A DNA stretch of 64,000 nt from Oscarella lobularis (GCF_947507565.1 NC_089189.1:1860001-1924000); one strand, 5' to 3'; numbered from the stretch's first letter, positions 20,453 through 32,541 are shown. A program made the numbers and translations. The notes: generated by a model from the sequence alone, not told the origin.

Positions 20453-23400
20453 TCAGTCTCTGTGAAGCAGAATTCTTTTTCTTTATTGTTTGTTACATAG
20501 ATTCGGAGTGCCGATCTCTTGCAAGGTGGAGATGGAAAAATAGCTAGTAACCCGTCGCTTGACGAAGACAGTCGGCTTTTTCAGCAGTACCTCAAAGATC
20601 AATATCCTTCTCTCATTATCTTCGACAACGCGGACATATTTGAGCTAATTTCAGATTTCTTACCCGACTCTGAAATACCTTGCCACGTCCTTATCACTAC
20701 CCGTTGCCAGGACATCACTTTTCCTCCGAGCTATGCAAGCATCTCTGTGAAGGATTTGGACTCTCTCAAAGAAATGTCAGCTGTCAATGCTCTTCTTTCT
20801 TGGACAGGAAATCAGGATTACGCTTATGTGAGATTGAATTCGAGAGAACAGGAGTTTGCTGCAAGACTTGCTAAAGAACCGCCAATAGAAGGACTTCCAA
20901 TTGCTCTTGCACATGCAGGAACGACTGTTGGCAAGTTGGGCCTTTCTCTGGAGGCCTACTGGACGAAGCTCAGCAAAAAGGCTAAAATGCTCGATCCTTC
21001 TGCTCTCGACTTGGAAACGTATCTCCGCTATTTCCATCTGTCTCACGTCAAACCCCTTCTTCGGCAAGTGGACGTCGTTAGACTAAAGGACTTGGCTGAT
21101 CTCGATCTAAACGGCGTAGAACTAAATAGTCGAGAACAAAGACTTCTCACTAAAGCAAAAGAGGCATACCGGTCAAAGTGTCTCACGTTTCTCACGTGGG
21201 ATCTAGATTTGGAAGAGATCGAGAAGGATTCTCCCGAAGGACACTCGATTTTGCAGTGCTGCGCTTTCCTTTCGCCCTACAGCATGCCTGAAGACGTCGT
21301 CGCTCAATCCAAGTTTATTGGCACCAGTCACGCTGAATACCAATTGGCGCGAGGGCGAAAAGCCCTCAAGGAAAAGTCTTTGATTCAAATCCTCGTCGAA
21401 GACAACGACATGCGTTTAGCATACTCCATGCATCACATGATTCAAGCGAGTTGCCGAGACCGATTGGAAGAAAGTCACTCAGCTGAAATATTGACTATAT
21501 TGGAAGAAATTGGAAACGCTCTGTTGCACCTCTTACCCAACGTGAAAGCTATCTCCGAACACATTACTGACGTTCGAGACACTGACTTGCTTCGTTTTCT
21601 ACCCCACGTCAATGCTGTAGCACATCACATGCTTGAAACGGAGGAGCATCGTGAGGTGTACTTGGATGTCATTGAGTACGCAATTGAACTTTCTGCAACG
21701 TGTGGACTTCTGGAAGAAGCAGAACGGCTGTGTCGTCATCGATATGATAATTTCTCTCGCAAGTGGACGCTCTGTGTCAGCCGGAGCAAGACTGAAAAAC
21801 TACGTACCAAATGTAAGCGGTCATATCCTTGTTTGTCTGAATCATCTTACTTCTGTTTAGTTTGCTACGATTTGTCTGTTGCTCAGTTCAACTTGCGAGA
21901 ATACGCCAAAGCAGAATCGAGTCTGATTGAAGCGTTTGAAGGACGGAAGGCTGAGCAATTTTCCGACACCGACATAAAAAAATTCTGGAATGGTAAAAGT
22001 CATTTCGAAAGTCAACCGAGACGCAATTTAGTTATTCCTATCTTTTTCAGAACTGGAATTTTTAGCTAAGGTCTATTGCCGCTTGGGTTCCTCCTATTTG
22101 CCAGCTGCAAATAAACTTCTTCAAAGAATGATTGCTGTAGCACAAGTAGTGCAAATACCCCCTTCAGCAGAATTTGACGGTACGCTGTATAAGCTTCCAG
22201 CGCATTTTCTGACCGAAGTCGAATTTTTAGTGTATGTCACGCTCTCTTTGATGTATTGTCAAGTTGGTGATATTGAGAAGGAAATGGAAGCTTTGAAAAA
22301 AGCGACCACTTTCGAGAAGTCTGACTTGCTTGATGAGTCTCTAGCATACTGTACGCATCTGCGGTGCGTGCAGTAGATTTTACTCACAGGTGTTCCTTAT
22401 TTAAGGTTACAAGCGACTTGGCTCTTGTCAGACGAGGCTTGGCCAGTTTGAAAAAGCTGAAGCGTGCTACAGAGAATCGCTCAAGATTTCAAAGAATTTA
22501 TATCCAGAGGGGCACGTTCAAGTAGGCGTGGGTACGCTATATTATTTACTTTTACTCTATATCGTGGTTTTACTTGTAATTGTATTTAGTTCTGCTAGAG
22601 CTCAGCGAGTGCCTTCAGCAGGGAGGAAAACCTCATGAAAGTCTTTCCGTATCCAGAGAAGCTCTTACTATAGCAAGATCGTTTCCTAACTATCCTCTCT
22701 TACCCAAATGTTAATTACTTAGTCTCGCTATGCAAATTTCGATTTTTGAACAAGATTTTTAGGTTTGAAATCGTATGCTCTTAAGCTCATCGGGACAGGG
22801 GACTTGCGCAAAGCTGTCGAATGTCAGAAAGAGAGTCTGACGTTGCTAGAGAAGGGGAGTCCTGGCCCTGACTCAGAACGCCAAAGAGCCGAAGGTATAG
22901 TTCTTATCTAGGACGAATCAAAATGTGGGCATGCATCGTGTCTTACATCCTTTAGGTCTTGTGCTTTTAGGCACTTTGTTAATGAAATTGAAAAGGGACG
23001 ACGAGGCTTTTTCAAACATGCAAAAGTCTGGGGAAATATTTGACATCTTAGTTTCTTCTGACGCCAACTATAGGTACACGAATTTAGGTAAGTGCCCTAT
23101 TTGAGAAATATATTCGTTTACTGAGCAACCGCTTGGAGCAGCCGTGATTTCTTTTAACAAAATTGCAACGTGTTACTGGTCAGCAAATCGGCGCGAAAAT
23201 GCTCTTAGGTGGTACGGGAAGGCAGCCAAGTACTCAGAGCGTGCTGAGGATTCCACTTTCATACAGAGTAGGTTCATCTGCAGTGAAATCGTAGGGCTCC
23301 TCAGGAATTCATTTAGGCGCTACAAATTTTGTTCGCTGTCTTTCGTTTCTACGAAAATTTGACGAAGCGGAAGTGTTTCTGAGGAACGCAGTCAAGAGGC

Positions 23401-23534
23401 AGCTTTTTCGACGCTCTCATGAACACCAGATTGTTAAGAAGTGTAAGAGAATGTTTTCCTGAAGTTTTTGTTTCGATTTGTTTTCTATAGTATCGGATTT
23501 GCAGCAATTTTTACTAGAGAAGCGACGACATTAG
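18967..23534 (+). CDS. Gene F: CARD-like / death-domain / NB-ARC / TPR protein (STAND ATPase)
   Basis: Fifteen exons (18967-19282, 19345-19407, 19467-19718, 19779-20257, 20306-20446, 20501-21812, 21861-21992, 22051-22350, 22406-22531, 22590-22709, 22763-22894, 22956-23087, 23142-23267, 23317-23442, 23491-23534) join in phase to 1266 codons. Residues 1-105 form an alpha-helical CARD-like module (IAQALIERGVVSENALQKVG). A death domain follows (NWKALGVFLDFS, ELAWNLVSKYVQ). The NB-ARC shows Walker A GPGGMGKSS about 374, Walker B LIIFDNAD about 457, sensor HVLITTR and GLPIAL. The C-terminal third is TPR-like (YKRLGSCQTRLGQFEKAEA), with about one repeat per phase-1 exon of 120-132 nt. The plan resembles Apaf-1/NLR proteins, with TPRs as the likely sensor and ATP-driven oligomerisation as the likely mechanism. 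The ATG was chosen because both duplicates share it. Confidence 0.83.
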
Positions 23535-24529
23535 CTAGTTTTACCCTACGACAAAAGCAGTTCTACCTTACGTGTTACCTTATCAGAGGAACTAGTAGCG
23601 ACATTGTTTTTTTGTCTTGAGGTGAAATCATTTCGCCTTCACACAAAGAAATATTAATGCGCCGTCTGTTAGTGCTAAGCTTTTTCACTTTCTTTAGTTA
23701 GGTTGAGGCTCTGGTTTGTTTTTACCATGTTTCAAAATAACAGATAAAGGAGTGCTGTTGGAGTAGAGTTTAGCCTGTCAGTTGTCCGCGGCATGCCATC
23801 CCTTTCTCCGTTAGGCGTTGTTGCTCGCACGCGTATCAGCGCACGATTTTGACCTGTTCTCTAGCGACAGTATAGCTATATAAACGTCCTCCTAAATATC
23901 TCTCCCGGAATGTGCATGCATAGATGTATGGTGCATATACGTATCTACAGCATACGGGATTGTAACTTACGGGTGACGTGTCCTGAAGAACGAGAATCGC
24001 GGCGTAATCTCCGTTTACTTAAGCCATCCCTTTCTCTAAAGGCTAGAGCGACATCTTACATACGCAGGTAAGTCTTTTCCTGGGAGAGCGACGCCCAAGC
24101 GATGGGTTAGAGCGATGCGATCGCGTACGACACGGCACGGCTCAGAACGGATCGCCTGGCCGCAGCTAATCGCACGGCCAGAAGCTTCGCAGACGGCGAT
24201 CAGCACAAGAAAAGTAACCGCCGCTTCTCTCAAATTTCTATTTCGCTCGTTATTACCTGCAAAGTCGACTTCACGTGGCCGACCACGTGTCCGTAAGTTA
24301 TATAGGAGAGGAGGAGAGGAGAGGACATAGAGTGCGTTTGTTCCTTTAACTTGGTTAATCGCCCTCACATGCAAAGCCCTCCAGCCTTCCCATCCTAATG
24401 TCAGATAAAGTCCTCAGCCCTCCCATCCTAATGTCAGATAAAGTCCTCACTCCCCAGAAAAATAATGCAGTACAAAACATGCGAGTTAGAGTCTGAAAGA
24501 GGACGAAGTTGGTGTCGCGGGCCAGCCGC
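23535..24529. other. Spacer with dispersed repeat, no gene
   Basis: No exon is supported. The left part is the 3' flank of gene F. From 23935 to about 24305 it matches 27990-28465. A 30-nt direct repeat ('cctcccatcctaatgtcaga'-like) occurs twice at about 24380-24445. Confidence 0.4.
23935..24305 (+). repeat. Dispersed repeat, copy 1
   Basis: Shares blocks with 27990-28465 in the same order and orientation, such as 'taagccatccctttc', 'gtaagtcttttcct', 'gcgatgggtta', 'agacggcgatcagcaca' and 'cacgtggccgaccacgtg'. Indels separate the blocks. No coding capacity was seen and the element type is unknown. Confidence 0.6.
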
Positions 24530-24990
24530 CCTCTCGTCTGTCGAGATGGCCCGCCTGTCTCTCGAAAAAAATCGGAACCTATACTTTCTTCTCCCCGTCG
24601 TCTCCGTCTTTCTTCTAAGCCCTTAGTTAGAATCATAGAAATCGCGTTTTCGATTGCGTTTACCTCTTCGTGAAGTTTCGGTCGGTCGTGCGGATCGAGA
24701 GCCCTGCACTTGAGCATGAGATCGTAACTAGGCGTACAAAATTTAAGTTTAAATTTACGACGTCGCTGTATGCACGCACGTGCAACTTGCGCGAACACGT
24801 GCGCGGTTTTCTCATCCGGTAGTCGCCCTTCGTGAGAATGTCGTACAATTTCTCGACGGGCACGCCAGGATAAGGCGCACTTTCTATAAAAATAAACGGA
24901 GATTGCCTATTAATTTTCTTCACGAAGAATGTACGTTACTCTTTACCTAGTGTAGCGATCTCCCATGCAGAGCCGAATGACCAGCTTGAA
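24530..24990 (-). pseudogene. C-terminal remnant of a receptor-type tyrosine kinase
   Basis: On the - strand three pieces of a kinase C-lobe can be read. SWSFGSAWEIATL ends at a GT donor. A phase-1 exon reads ESAPYPGVPVEKLYDIL and then DYRMRKP. After about 60 bp of insertion or intron comes CTPSYDLMLKCRALDPHDRP and EEVNAIENAI. This is the conserved end of metazoan tyrosine kinases (WEI-T-G-PYPG, YRM-KP, C-T-LY-LM-CW, DRP). The N-lobe and catalytic loop are absent, the conserved Trp after LMLKC is lacking, and the tail is low-complexity Arg-rich. It is a truncated fossil of a host gene. Confidence 0.7.
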
Positions 24991-25599
24991 AAATTTAATC
25001 ACGTGAAAGTGCGTATTGACCTTATTCGATGAGCACTTACACGTCACTTGATTCGGTAAAAACGCGATATGGCAGCGATTCCGGTGCTGTCAATTTCATT
25101 GGCACGAGACTTTTCTAAATAAACCATTTCGAACATAGTCACGAGACATCAAGCATATACAGGGCTTCGATTGTCAATGTGGAAGCGAGTGAGCGCAGAG
25201 CCGTGTTTATTCCGAACGCGCGGTCGAGTCATATTGTTGAATGATAAAAGGCTAAGCGTCTTCGGCTATTTTCGATCTCAGGATCAGGTGTCACTTGTCT
25301 TTAGGAGTTAGCTTTAGTCGTCAAGCATCTTCTGCAGGCAAAGGGTAAGTCGAAAAAATGCCAACCTAAAAATCATTTTCCCTCCTGTTCGAGTAGCCTA
25401 TGTGCCCTTTTCGAATTGATTGACCTATTTTGACTAATAACAAATAAATGATCACGTTCATGGAGGTGGCCGGCCGCACAGGCGCGTATGGCGTGTGTCT
25501 CCAGAGGTTACATTCCTCATTTGTGCTCAAATCTTGGAGAAAATACCAGAAAAGTTTTTTTATCCTTTCTCTTTATCAAGTTATATCAAATTAATGCTT
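24991..25599. other. Spacer between kinase remnant and gene G1
   Basis: No exon was found apart from the 3' flank of G1, which resembles the flank of G2. One CACGTG box lies near 25000. Confidence 0.3.
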
Positions 25600-26262
25600 T
25601 TAATTAAGCCTCTTCCAGAACAACCTATTTTCCAAGTTCAACTTCACCCTTTTGGCAAAATTTTTCAAAAGCTGACATGATTGACCTTTTATCAGAGTCA
25701 CACCAACGCTTTCAACAAAGAATCGCGGACTCTCGTCGTCTTCAATTGAATTCAACGTTGCTGTGCCGGGAAGTAAAGTTTCGTTCGTTTTTTGTTTGAA
25801 TACAAGCAGCTGATCAATCTCAGGATCTCCACTTGTATAAATTAGGTTGCTTTCGCAGTGGCTTCCCTTCTATGCAGCCAAAGAGAGCTGCGTTAATATT
25901 GCGTTTTTGGCAACTTTGCGATGACTTACAATGACGTTGAGCTTCCCACTCGTCACACTAAATCCAAGGCAACGCCTTTTTTTTAAACCAGCAAATGCAA
26001 AATCTGTTTGTCCGGTTCCCTTACCGGAGCAAAGAGAAAAATTGGTTCTCTTGCTCTCGGGGCCGAACTCTATTTTGTTCCTGCTTGTGACGTTCAGCCA
26101 CATTTTGTTCCCACCGGCGTCTCGCATGTAAAAGGCGATGTCGTTAATTTCGGGCTTCGAACAGAAAACCGCCTCAGCCTTGAATACTTCGAAATTCAAA
26201 ACAAGTGAGAAAAAGACGACTGAAACTTGAAACAAATTGGCTATGACTGACATGATCTGCAT
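25600..26262 (-). CDS. Gene G1: small secreted protein of unknown family
   Basis: Two exons (26262-25930 and 25869-25600, intron about 60 bp, phase 0) encode 220 codons. An N-terminal signal peptide is clear: hydrophobic VIANLFQVSVVFFSLVLNF, with the mature part starting near VFCSKPE. The body has beta-strand-like alternation (IAFYMRDAGGNKMWLNVTSR, KIEFGPES, LCSGKGTG, FAFAGLK, CLGFSVTSGKLNVI) and several cysteines and N-glycosylation sites, and could be a beta-trefoil or similar fold. A homologue, G2, lies 15 kb away in inverse orientation with the same intron position. I cannot name the family. Open reading over both exons in both copies argues for a real, selected gene. Confidence 0.75.
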
Positions 26263-26320
26263 GTACTCTCAGTCTCTCTCTCCGCTTCGGGTGACAACCT
26301 GAATGTCGCTCTCCTTTATA

Positions 26321-26334
26321 TACAGGCCGTCCGG
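26321..26334 (-). promoter_or_regulatory. TATA box of gene G1
   Basis: On the - strand the sequence TGTATATAAAGGAGAG lies about 60 bp before the start codon. The homologous G2 promoter has TGTACATAAAGGAGAA at the matching place, followed in both by 'cattcaggttgtca'. The conserved TATA-like core and the conserved downstream stretch make this a credible core promoter. Confidence 0.6.
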
Positions 26335-27074
26335 ACGGTTTCCTATACTGTAATTTGATTAGCTTGAGAAAATGCGCTAACTTCCTTACGGAACTTCGGT
26401 TATTGTGGTCCAAGTTAGCGTCCGGTGCTTTTGATAAACGGTCACACGACGTTGCCTCACACCGCTATCTCCAAGTTAGCCAGGATGCAATTACAGCAAC
26501 CGCAAGGAGAGGTTAATATCTCGAGGAGATAGGAAAGTGCGCCTCGCGGCAAAAACGCCCTTCATGCTATACGAGATTCGTTTGTCGGAGACGGGGGCCC
26601 GCGGGAAGGGAAGGGGGTGCACGTAATTATATGAAACTCATTAGCTTCCATTCGCACGATATGATATTATTGTTTCGTGCACCGGAGCTTACAATCGTAA
26701 CTATGACGTGGGCAATTAAGGAAGCGTTCATCGTTGCTCTCTCGTAGTTGCGGTTACGATTGACGGTACATTACTCATTGCGGTTTACGGTCGATCTCTC
26801 CAGTACGTGGCCACGTAATAGTCGGCACGCGTTAGTCAACATGATAGAAGTGATTTCTTACATGGCCGCGGCTTTCTACCACTCATGGAGGAAAAGTCAT
26901 TCGCATTGGACGTCCAGGTCATACCCCTTCACAATAACTAACTAGCGAAAACTAGCTTCCATGCAGCAATACCTAAAGGAAGCTAGTTATTATATGTATT
27001 ACAGAAGTACTATTGCGTCATCTGCTCCCTAGCATACATCCACACAAACAGACACCGACCACAAAGCGTATAAT
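26335..27074. other. Upstream flank of G1
   Basis: From 26335 to about 26580 the - strand matches 40555-40750 upstream of G2, including 'gcttttgataaacggtca' against 'gtttatcaaaagtacc' contexts, so the inverted duplication includes the promoter region. Beyond about 26600 no gene and no match were found. Confidence 0.45.
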
Positions 27075-27605
27075 ATCGCCGGAACAGTGCAATAAGAGGC
27101 TTAGCGCTCGTGATTGGTTGAGAGTCGCGCGCGTGCCATGGAAATGATCTAAGGGTACGGCGAGCTTTGTTCCGCCGACAAAGTTACGACGTCTTTCTTA
27201 TTCTGCCTTTCTCAGTCTCCAAATAGATTGATAGGGTCGACGGCGACTAGCTCTCGGAACGCACCTTTTAAGTGATTTTATCCCACACTTATTTTCCGTG
27301 AAACAGTTTATTTGAGTCGTCATCGTCTCGCGTGCGGAGTCTACTTCCGCACTTTTTCTCTTGGGAAACGGTCATGACGGCATAACGCTTCGGGCACGGT
27401 GCTTAGCTTAGAGCGACTTCAGTCACGGATGCGAAAGGGAAGAAGCGATCTATACCGGATGACTCTCCCGTAGAACAACAAGATAAAAAAACCCGATAAA
27501 AACCGTACGAGCTGCCAAGCCCTAAAAGCTGCGTGAATGCAGCTCAATTAAAACTATACCGGGTTCCTTTGCTCGCTTGGCAAGTTATTGCGAAGCTCGA
27601 ATGGT
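27075..27605 (-). repeat. Hairpin-bearing dispersed repeat, full-length-like copy
   Basis: In reverse complement it aligns along its length with 38975-39607. The order of blocks is: 'attcgagcttcgcaataact', 'gcattcacgcagctt', 'gataaaaaccg' region, 'catccggtatagatcg', 'agcaccgtgcccg', 'gtcgaccctatcaatctatt', 'tcacgagc'. The hairpin is degraded here. No open frame of note was seen. Confidence 0.6.
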
Positions 27606-27989
27606 AAAGGACTCTGGAGTCCTTTTTTTGTCCCGTCATTCGCAACGCCGCTTCATCGACGAGTCTCGGGTGAACACTCTTTGTGCAAGGCCATGAGACG
27701 ACGAAGTCTTTGACCTTTTATGTCTCCTCGTAGATCAGCACTGATTCACCTGGTCAGGCCCGGCCAGAAGATTTGTTCGCGACACTGTTGGCTCGATCTG
27801 CATGGAATTGCGTTTCCAATTTGCGAAAGTCCTGCCGCTCGATTTTTATCTCCGAGAATAGGCTTGCGTCCATTTTACTTGCGTACTTTTTGTTGCAATG
27901 ATTTCCATCGAAAGAACCACCCCAGACGTTCTTAATAAAATACGTACGTACAGGAAAGTTTTCGTAACGGGTCTCTGCCGGAAGTACAC

Positions 27990-28465
27990 GCCATGTACCT
28001 GCAGCATATACGGGATTCATATATAGTACGCATGATGTGAAGAAAACGAGAATGGCCGGCGTAATCTTCGTCTAGATAAGCCATCCCTTTCCCTTGAGGC
28101 GAGACTGAGACCTTTCAGCCACACGTAAGTCTTTTCCTTCAAGAACAACGGGCTAAAGCGATGGGTTATAGAGCGATATGGTCCTACTCACGATCACGCC
28201 GACGCCGCATTGCACGCGTCCCTGTTTCCCGCTTTGGCGTTAAAGTCGCAGCCTATGAATCGATTCACGGTGAAACCGCGGTTGTACGACTGAGATGTAT
28301 CGCCTAACGGCATCTATAGCTACTCAGACGGCCGCGATATCTCCGGAGACAGCGATCAGCACAGACAAACAACGGCCACTTCTCTTGGAAGTCTTTTCGC
28401 TCGTTCTGGCGTCGAAGGAGACTGTGAAAACGATTGCACGTGGCCGACCGCGTGGTCGTATGCTA
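27990..28465 (+). repeat. Dispersed repeat, copy 2
   Basis: Partner of 23935-24305; same block order, with extra sequence between 'cgatcacgccgac' and 'agatgtatcgcc'. Its type is unknown. Confidence 0.6.
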
Positions 28466-28799
28466 GGTCAGTTAGATCATCATGTGTAGATTGAAGCCTG
28501 TAGGCGCTTGTAATTTCTCCTCTAGTACACCTTTTTCAATCGTCCGCCGTATTCGCTTGATAGACACTACTCAGTCGTCAAGGCAACTGTACTTCTTGTG
28601 CACTGACAGGTAGTAAATCAATAGTTAACTCGAAGCAGATTTTTTGAGATTGCTTCGTAGGTCGCCTGTATATATCATTTTATAGAAATTGATAAGGTGA
28701 GTGCTAAACTTGCTTGTCCTAATTTATTATTCAGCATTTCTGTTTCTTCAGCCGGATCCTCCCAACATTTGGGTAGATTGTGCTTGGAAGTTCACTGCC

Positions 28800-28857
28800 A
28801 TTCGTTGTCTTGACGACTCACTGTGGGGCCCCACAGTGACTCGTCAAGATAACGAAT
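28800..28857. repeat. Near-perfect 58-bp palindrome
   Basis: Two 29-nt arms (attcgttgtcttgacgactc and its partner ending gataacgaat) are reverse complements with only two mismatches, centred on 'ggggcccc' with no spacer. Like the 13989 palindrome it may be a foldback or cruciform site. Confidence 0.8.
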
Positions 28858-29333
28858 AGCAATTGGGCCATCGTTTCTTCAAGCGTACAACGAAAGCGTA
28901 TCGTGTAGGTAAGTCATGCCGTCTATTAGCTCGTCTGAGAGAAATGTGGCTATCAGTTGAATAGGGATTGTCTTCGTTTTGATTGATGTCCAATCACAGG
29001 AGGCTATAATTGTACTCTTTGGTCTGATCTGAAGATGTCTCTGCAAACTGGTGAAGAGAACATTTTGCGTTTCTTTGTTTCTTTGTTTTGTAGCGCATGC
29101 TTTTAGCGGTAGTTGCATGCGGCTTTTGATCTCCGCGGTGTGGAGACAAAAGCGAAGGGACGTCGCACGAGCGTGGCTCTCTGTGAGGGCGCGCGCGCAT
29201 GTCCCTCAGCTAACGCGCTTCCAGAACGTTACATGTCGCGCGCGTAATGTTTTGTGTCAAAAAGTAGGAAGCGTCATGTTCAAATTTTTATTTAAAATAT
29301 CCCGGATAAACAAAATAAATGTCCCCTCCCCTT

Positions 29334-29358
29334 CTCCTCCTCCTCCTCCTCCTCCCTT
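29334..29358. repeat. (TCC)n microsatellite
   Basis: About eight uninterrupted TCC/CTC triplets following 'cccctccccttc'. Confidence 0.9.
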
Positions 29359-29424
29359 TGGTTGTCCTAGCGCTGCCGCTTGACCCCCTACGAGGCCAAG
29401 CGGAGGACTGAGACTGCAGTCCCC

Positions 29425-29605
29425 ACAGTGGACTTTAACCCAAGTCCACAGGAGGAAGGCACATTATCCTCCAGCCCCCAAGGAGGAAGACTTTAACCCA
29501 AGTCGTCAGGAGAACAGCGGATTAACCTCCGGCCGCCATGGAGGGAGGCGCATATTAACCTCCAGCCCACAAGGAGGGAGACTTTGACCCAAGTCCCCAG
29601 GGTGA
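29425..29605. repeat. Imperfect minisatellite
   Basis: Units contain 'actttaacccaagtc' followed by 'caggagg' and 'cctccagcccacaaggagg'. The first motif occurs at about 29430, 29490 and 29580, and the second motif is doubled in the middle unit. Units diverge by 15-25 percent by eye. Confidence 0.6.
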
Positions 29606-30953
29606 TGCCTTCGTCAACGTCTTCTTCCTTTTGCACCTGGGGAGAGACTGCGAGAGGAGAGCTAAAATCAAATAAAATTTGGTGCATTGAACTGCAATCA
29701 AATCTATACCGTGAAAGGCTGGAGGAACACTGCGGAGGCGAAGGAGGGAATTGATCCATGCAGAAATTGTGATATCTACGAAAAAGCGAATTTCAGCCAA
29801 AATTTGGGGCGTAAATTCTATTTGGCTTTGCGAGGTTAAACAAGAACCCAATACGCATTGTTTTACGTAGAAAACTTAGGAATCGAATAGATGACCTAAA
29901 CTGACCAAAAACCGTGTGCTATAGTTCAGGGATGCTAAAAAACCTCAACTCACCGATTTCCAAACAAACGCGCTAAATCCATTGTACTTTATCAGTATTC
30001 CAACCGAACATGATCAAACAGATCGCCCGGGTAAAATTTCGCACGAAATAGATACACTTCCGGAACGCTTTAATATTAACCACGCCCATCTAAAAATAGA
30101 ACGAGAAGCCTTCACGAATTCTAAGACCGTAGACTTACCGGAAACTCTGTACAAAATTTCTGTTACTTGACGCACAAAATTAGGAAATCTTAAAGATACG
30201 GTTATGGACCGAAAACCAGGTGCCAACCATGTGCCATTGTTTGGAGAGGCTCATCACCCACCCTGACGTCTGTGATTCTAGAAATAAACGAGATAGAATC
30301 ATAACTCTAAGCGGTCAAACGTTCGGTGTAGAGGAAAGTGTGCCCAAAATGATTATCATCTATCACTGTTTACCACTATGCCCCAGCAATTCTTGCTAAA
30401 CATTGGCATGACAGACAAGTTAACACCACAGCGATCAATAATTAGAATTATTTCATTAATTATTCAATTAATTAAACTACGGTAAAATCGCCCTTAATTA
30501 ATTAATTAATTAATCGTAGTCAAGGATTGACCGACGGATATGGCCGATTACGTACTACACTCCGCTACCTACATCTCCGGGAGAGCCATGCGCGCAACGC
30601 CACCAGCCCCCGCCCAATCCACCCTCGATTTGACTGTCACAAATAAATCCTAACGTTTATATTCGGTTCTATGCCCAAATCGCGTCCAGTGACAATCAAT
30701 GGCCCCTCCCTCTAAGTGAACGCCTACACAACTGGGACCCCAAACTTTTTTAGCTGCCGTGACACCTACATCTACATATCAAAATGTGAATTTGAGACAT
30801 GACATGTTGAGAGCTGCCCCCGAACTCGGAAGTGAATGCACCACTGGGGGCCCCCAAAGGAACGCGTCAAACCTTGTGATCCAACATGACGTCAGACCTA
30901 TAAAAAACGGTGACCATAAAAAATGCATCCACGAAGTAAAATCGATTTGCTCA

Positions 30954-31075
30954 CCGATTATCAAAAACGTCGTCCAGTCGCCGAGAGAAAATGTCCTTTC
31001 GAATGGTTTGAGACTACGCGTAATGTCGAGAGACGCGAGATTGCTTAGAAGGGAGAGGATTCGATAGTCGGCCAT
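30954..31075 (-). CDS. Possible orphan first exon
   Basis: On the - strand an ATG opens MADYRILSLLSNLASLDITR and continues to DWTTFLII, where a good GTGAGC donor follows. Composition and donor look like a first exon, but no downstream exon that fits was found at lower coordinates. I do not recognise the protein. It may be a broken gene or a chance frame. Confidence 0.25.
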
Positions 31076-32541
31076 TGTCCGTACGTAAGGGGGCGGGGCG
31101 GATTCAGTTTCGATGTCGAACAGCTTCAGCTAGGGCTTCAACAGGCGCGCAGATCCCTCGTCAAAGAGAGCTGAAGGCTTCCTTCGAGTAAAAAGCGCTT
31201 CGAATGCTTGCCTCTCCTTAGGTACTCGAAACAGTCCAAATGTACGTAGAAACGTCAAGGCAACGTCAAAGTCTGGTCATTCTGTGGTTATTCGATCTTC
31301 TAAGCACGAGTGTAGCGGTGTAACGGCACGTCGACTCGCTGAAGAAACGACAAAATTCGTCGCGACTTTCTTCTGTAGCGCGCGCTAACTGAATGAGAGA
31401 TCTCTGATCAGAGATATTATCGGAGAAAATATTATCTCTTTTCTGATGAAATATCATGATCTGCCAGCAGAAGGCTTAATTCTAGGGGAAGGGGTTCAGG
31501 AATGTCGACCTTGATCAAGATCTTGCTCAATCAGGGTAAAATGGTCGTGGTAAAGAGTGGCAGTTGACAGCAAAAAAAACAGAGCTGCTGTCAGAGCAGT
31601 CGAGACTCCAAGCTACGAGCGAGGAGTGATCAAGTGCGCTCGCAATTGTTTGGTAAATTCGGTAAAGCGTCAGGCGTCAGTTGGGTGGCCACACCTTTTA
31701 ATTAAACACACAATCAGCTAATCAAGGCGTCCGGCGTCACGGTGAAAGACGGTCAAGTAAGCTAGAGCAGTCAACTTGGACGCAAACCACGTTTATCGGC
31801 AATCAGAGCTGGTTTTCGTGTAAGACGTGACCACACCTTATTTATACGGCGGGGCAGCTTGTGTGTGCTCCTCCTCTGCCTTACAGTCATTCTTTGCTCG
31901 TACGTGCCCGCTCTCCCAAATCATTGTACATGTTACATATATCTATGCCCTAATAGTCTTGGAGGCAGTCGAAGGTTCTCTGTGCATAAAAGAAGCCAAC
32001 GTTCCAGCCAGTAATAAAGACCGGCAACTCAAAGACTAACTGATGCCACGTGCCGCTCTCACCGCAACGGCTCTGCTTTAAAAGTAGTTCGTCCTGAGGA
32101 GAGAGAATAAAGGATTGCAGCCTGTGCAAAAAGGAGACGGAGCTGGGCGATATCTTTAGCTAAAATGGAGGCGCGGGCTCAACTAGTAATGGATCAGGCA
32201 ACCGGCATGGCCGCTGTGCATGCATGAACAGCTCAACTTCTTTGCAATTCCTAAGAAGAGTTAGTGAAGGCTCACTTTCGATCTTTCCAATATGCGGTTA
32301 CTCACGTTCTTTCCTACCTTGCCGCAAGATGGCCGCGGTCAGCGTACGTTACAAAAGCATTATTCTTACTAACCCTAACCGTAAGAAACTACACTAACTA
32401 GTAAACCAACCAATTTCTCTCTTACAAAGAAAAGGAAACACATTTTTTTTGGTAGGGCCTCAGAAATTTTGGTAGGGCCTGGCCCGACCTTGCCCGACCT
32501 GGCTCACCCTTAGCGACGCCACTGTTGACAGGAGACAGTGA
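31076..32541. other. Spacer without recognised gene
   Basis: No exon is supported. Two adjacent near-copies of 'attttggtagggcct' at about 32447-32480 and the following 'ggcccgaccttgcccgacct' stretch form a small direct repeat next to the kinase pseudogene. Confidence 0.35.

Larger units (their letters stand above)
28466..30950. other. Gene-poor stretch with simple and tandem repeats
   Basis: Apart from the 28800 palindrome and the repeats at 29334 and 29425, nothing is supported. AT-rich runs of 'ttaatta' occur around 30440-30515. Several short open frames have no domain signal and are treated as chance. Confidence 0.35.

Noticed and set aside
29334-29605. CRISPR-like or protein-coding repeat
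   Set aside because: The units are a TCC microsatellite and an imperfect minisatellite without regular spacers; open frames across them are composition effects.
30759-31067. 103-residue open frame on the + strand
   Set aside because: No domain signal; the opposite strand gives a better start and donor, though that too is weak.
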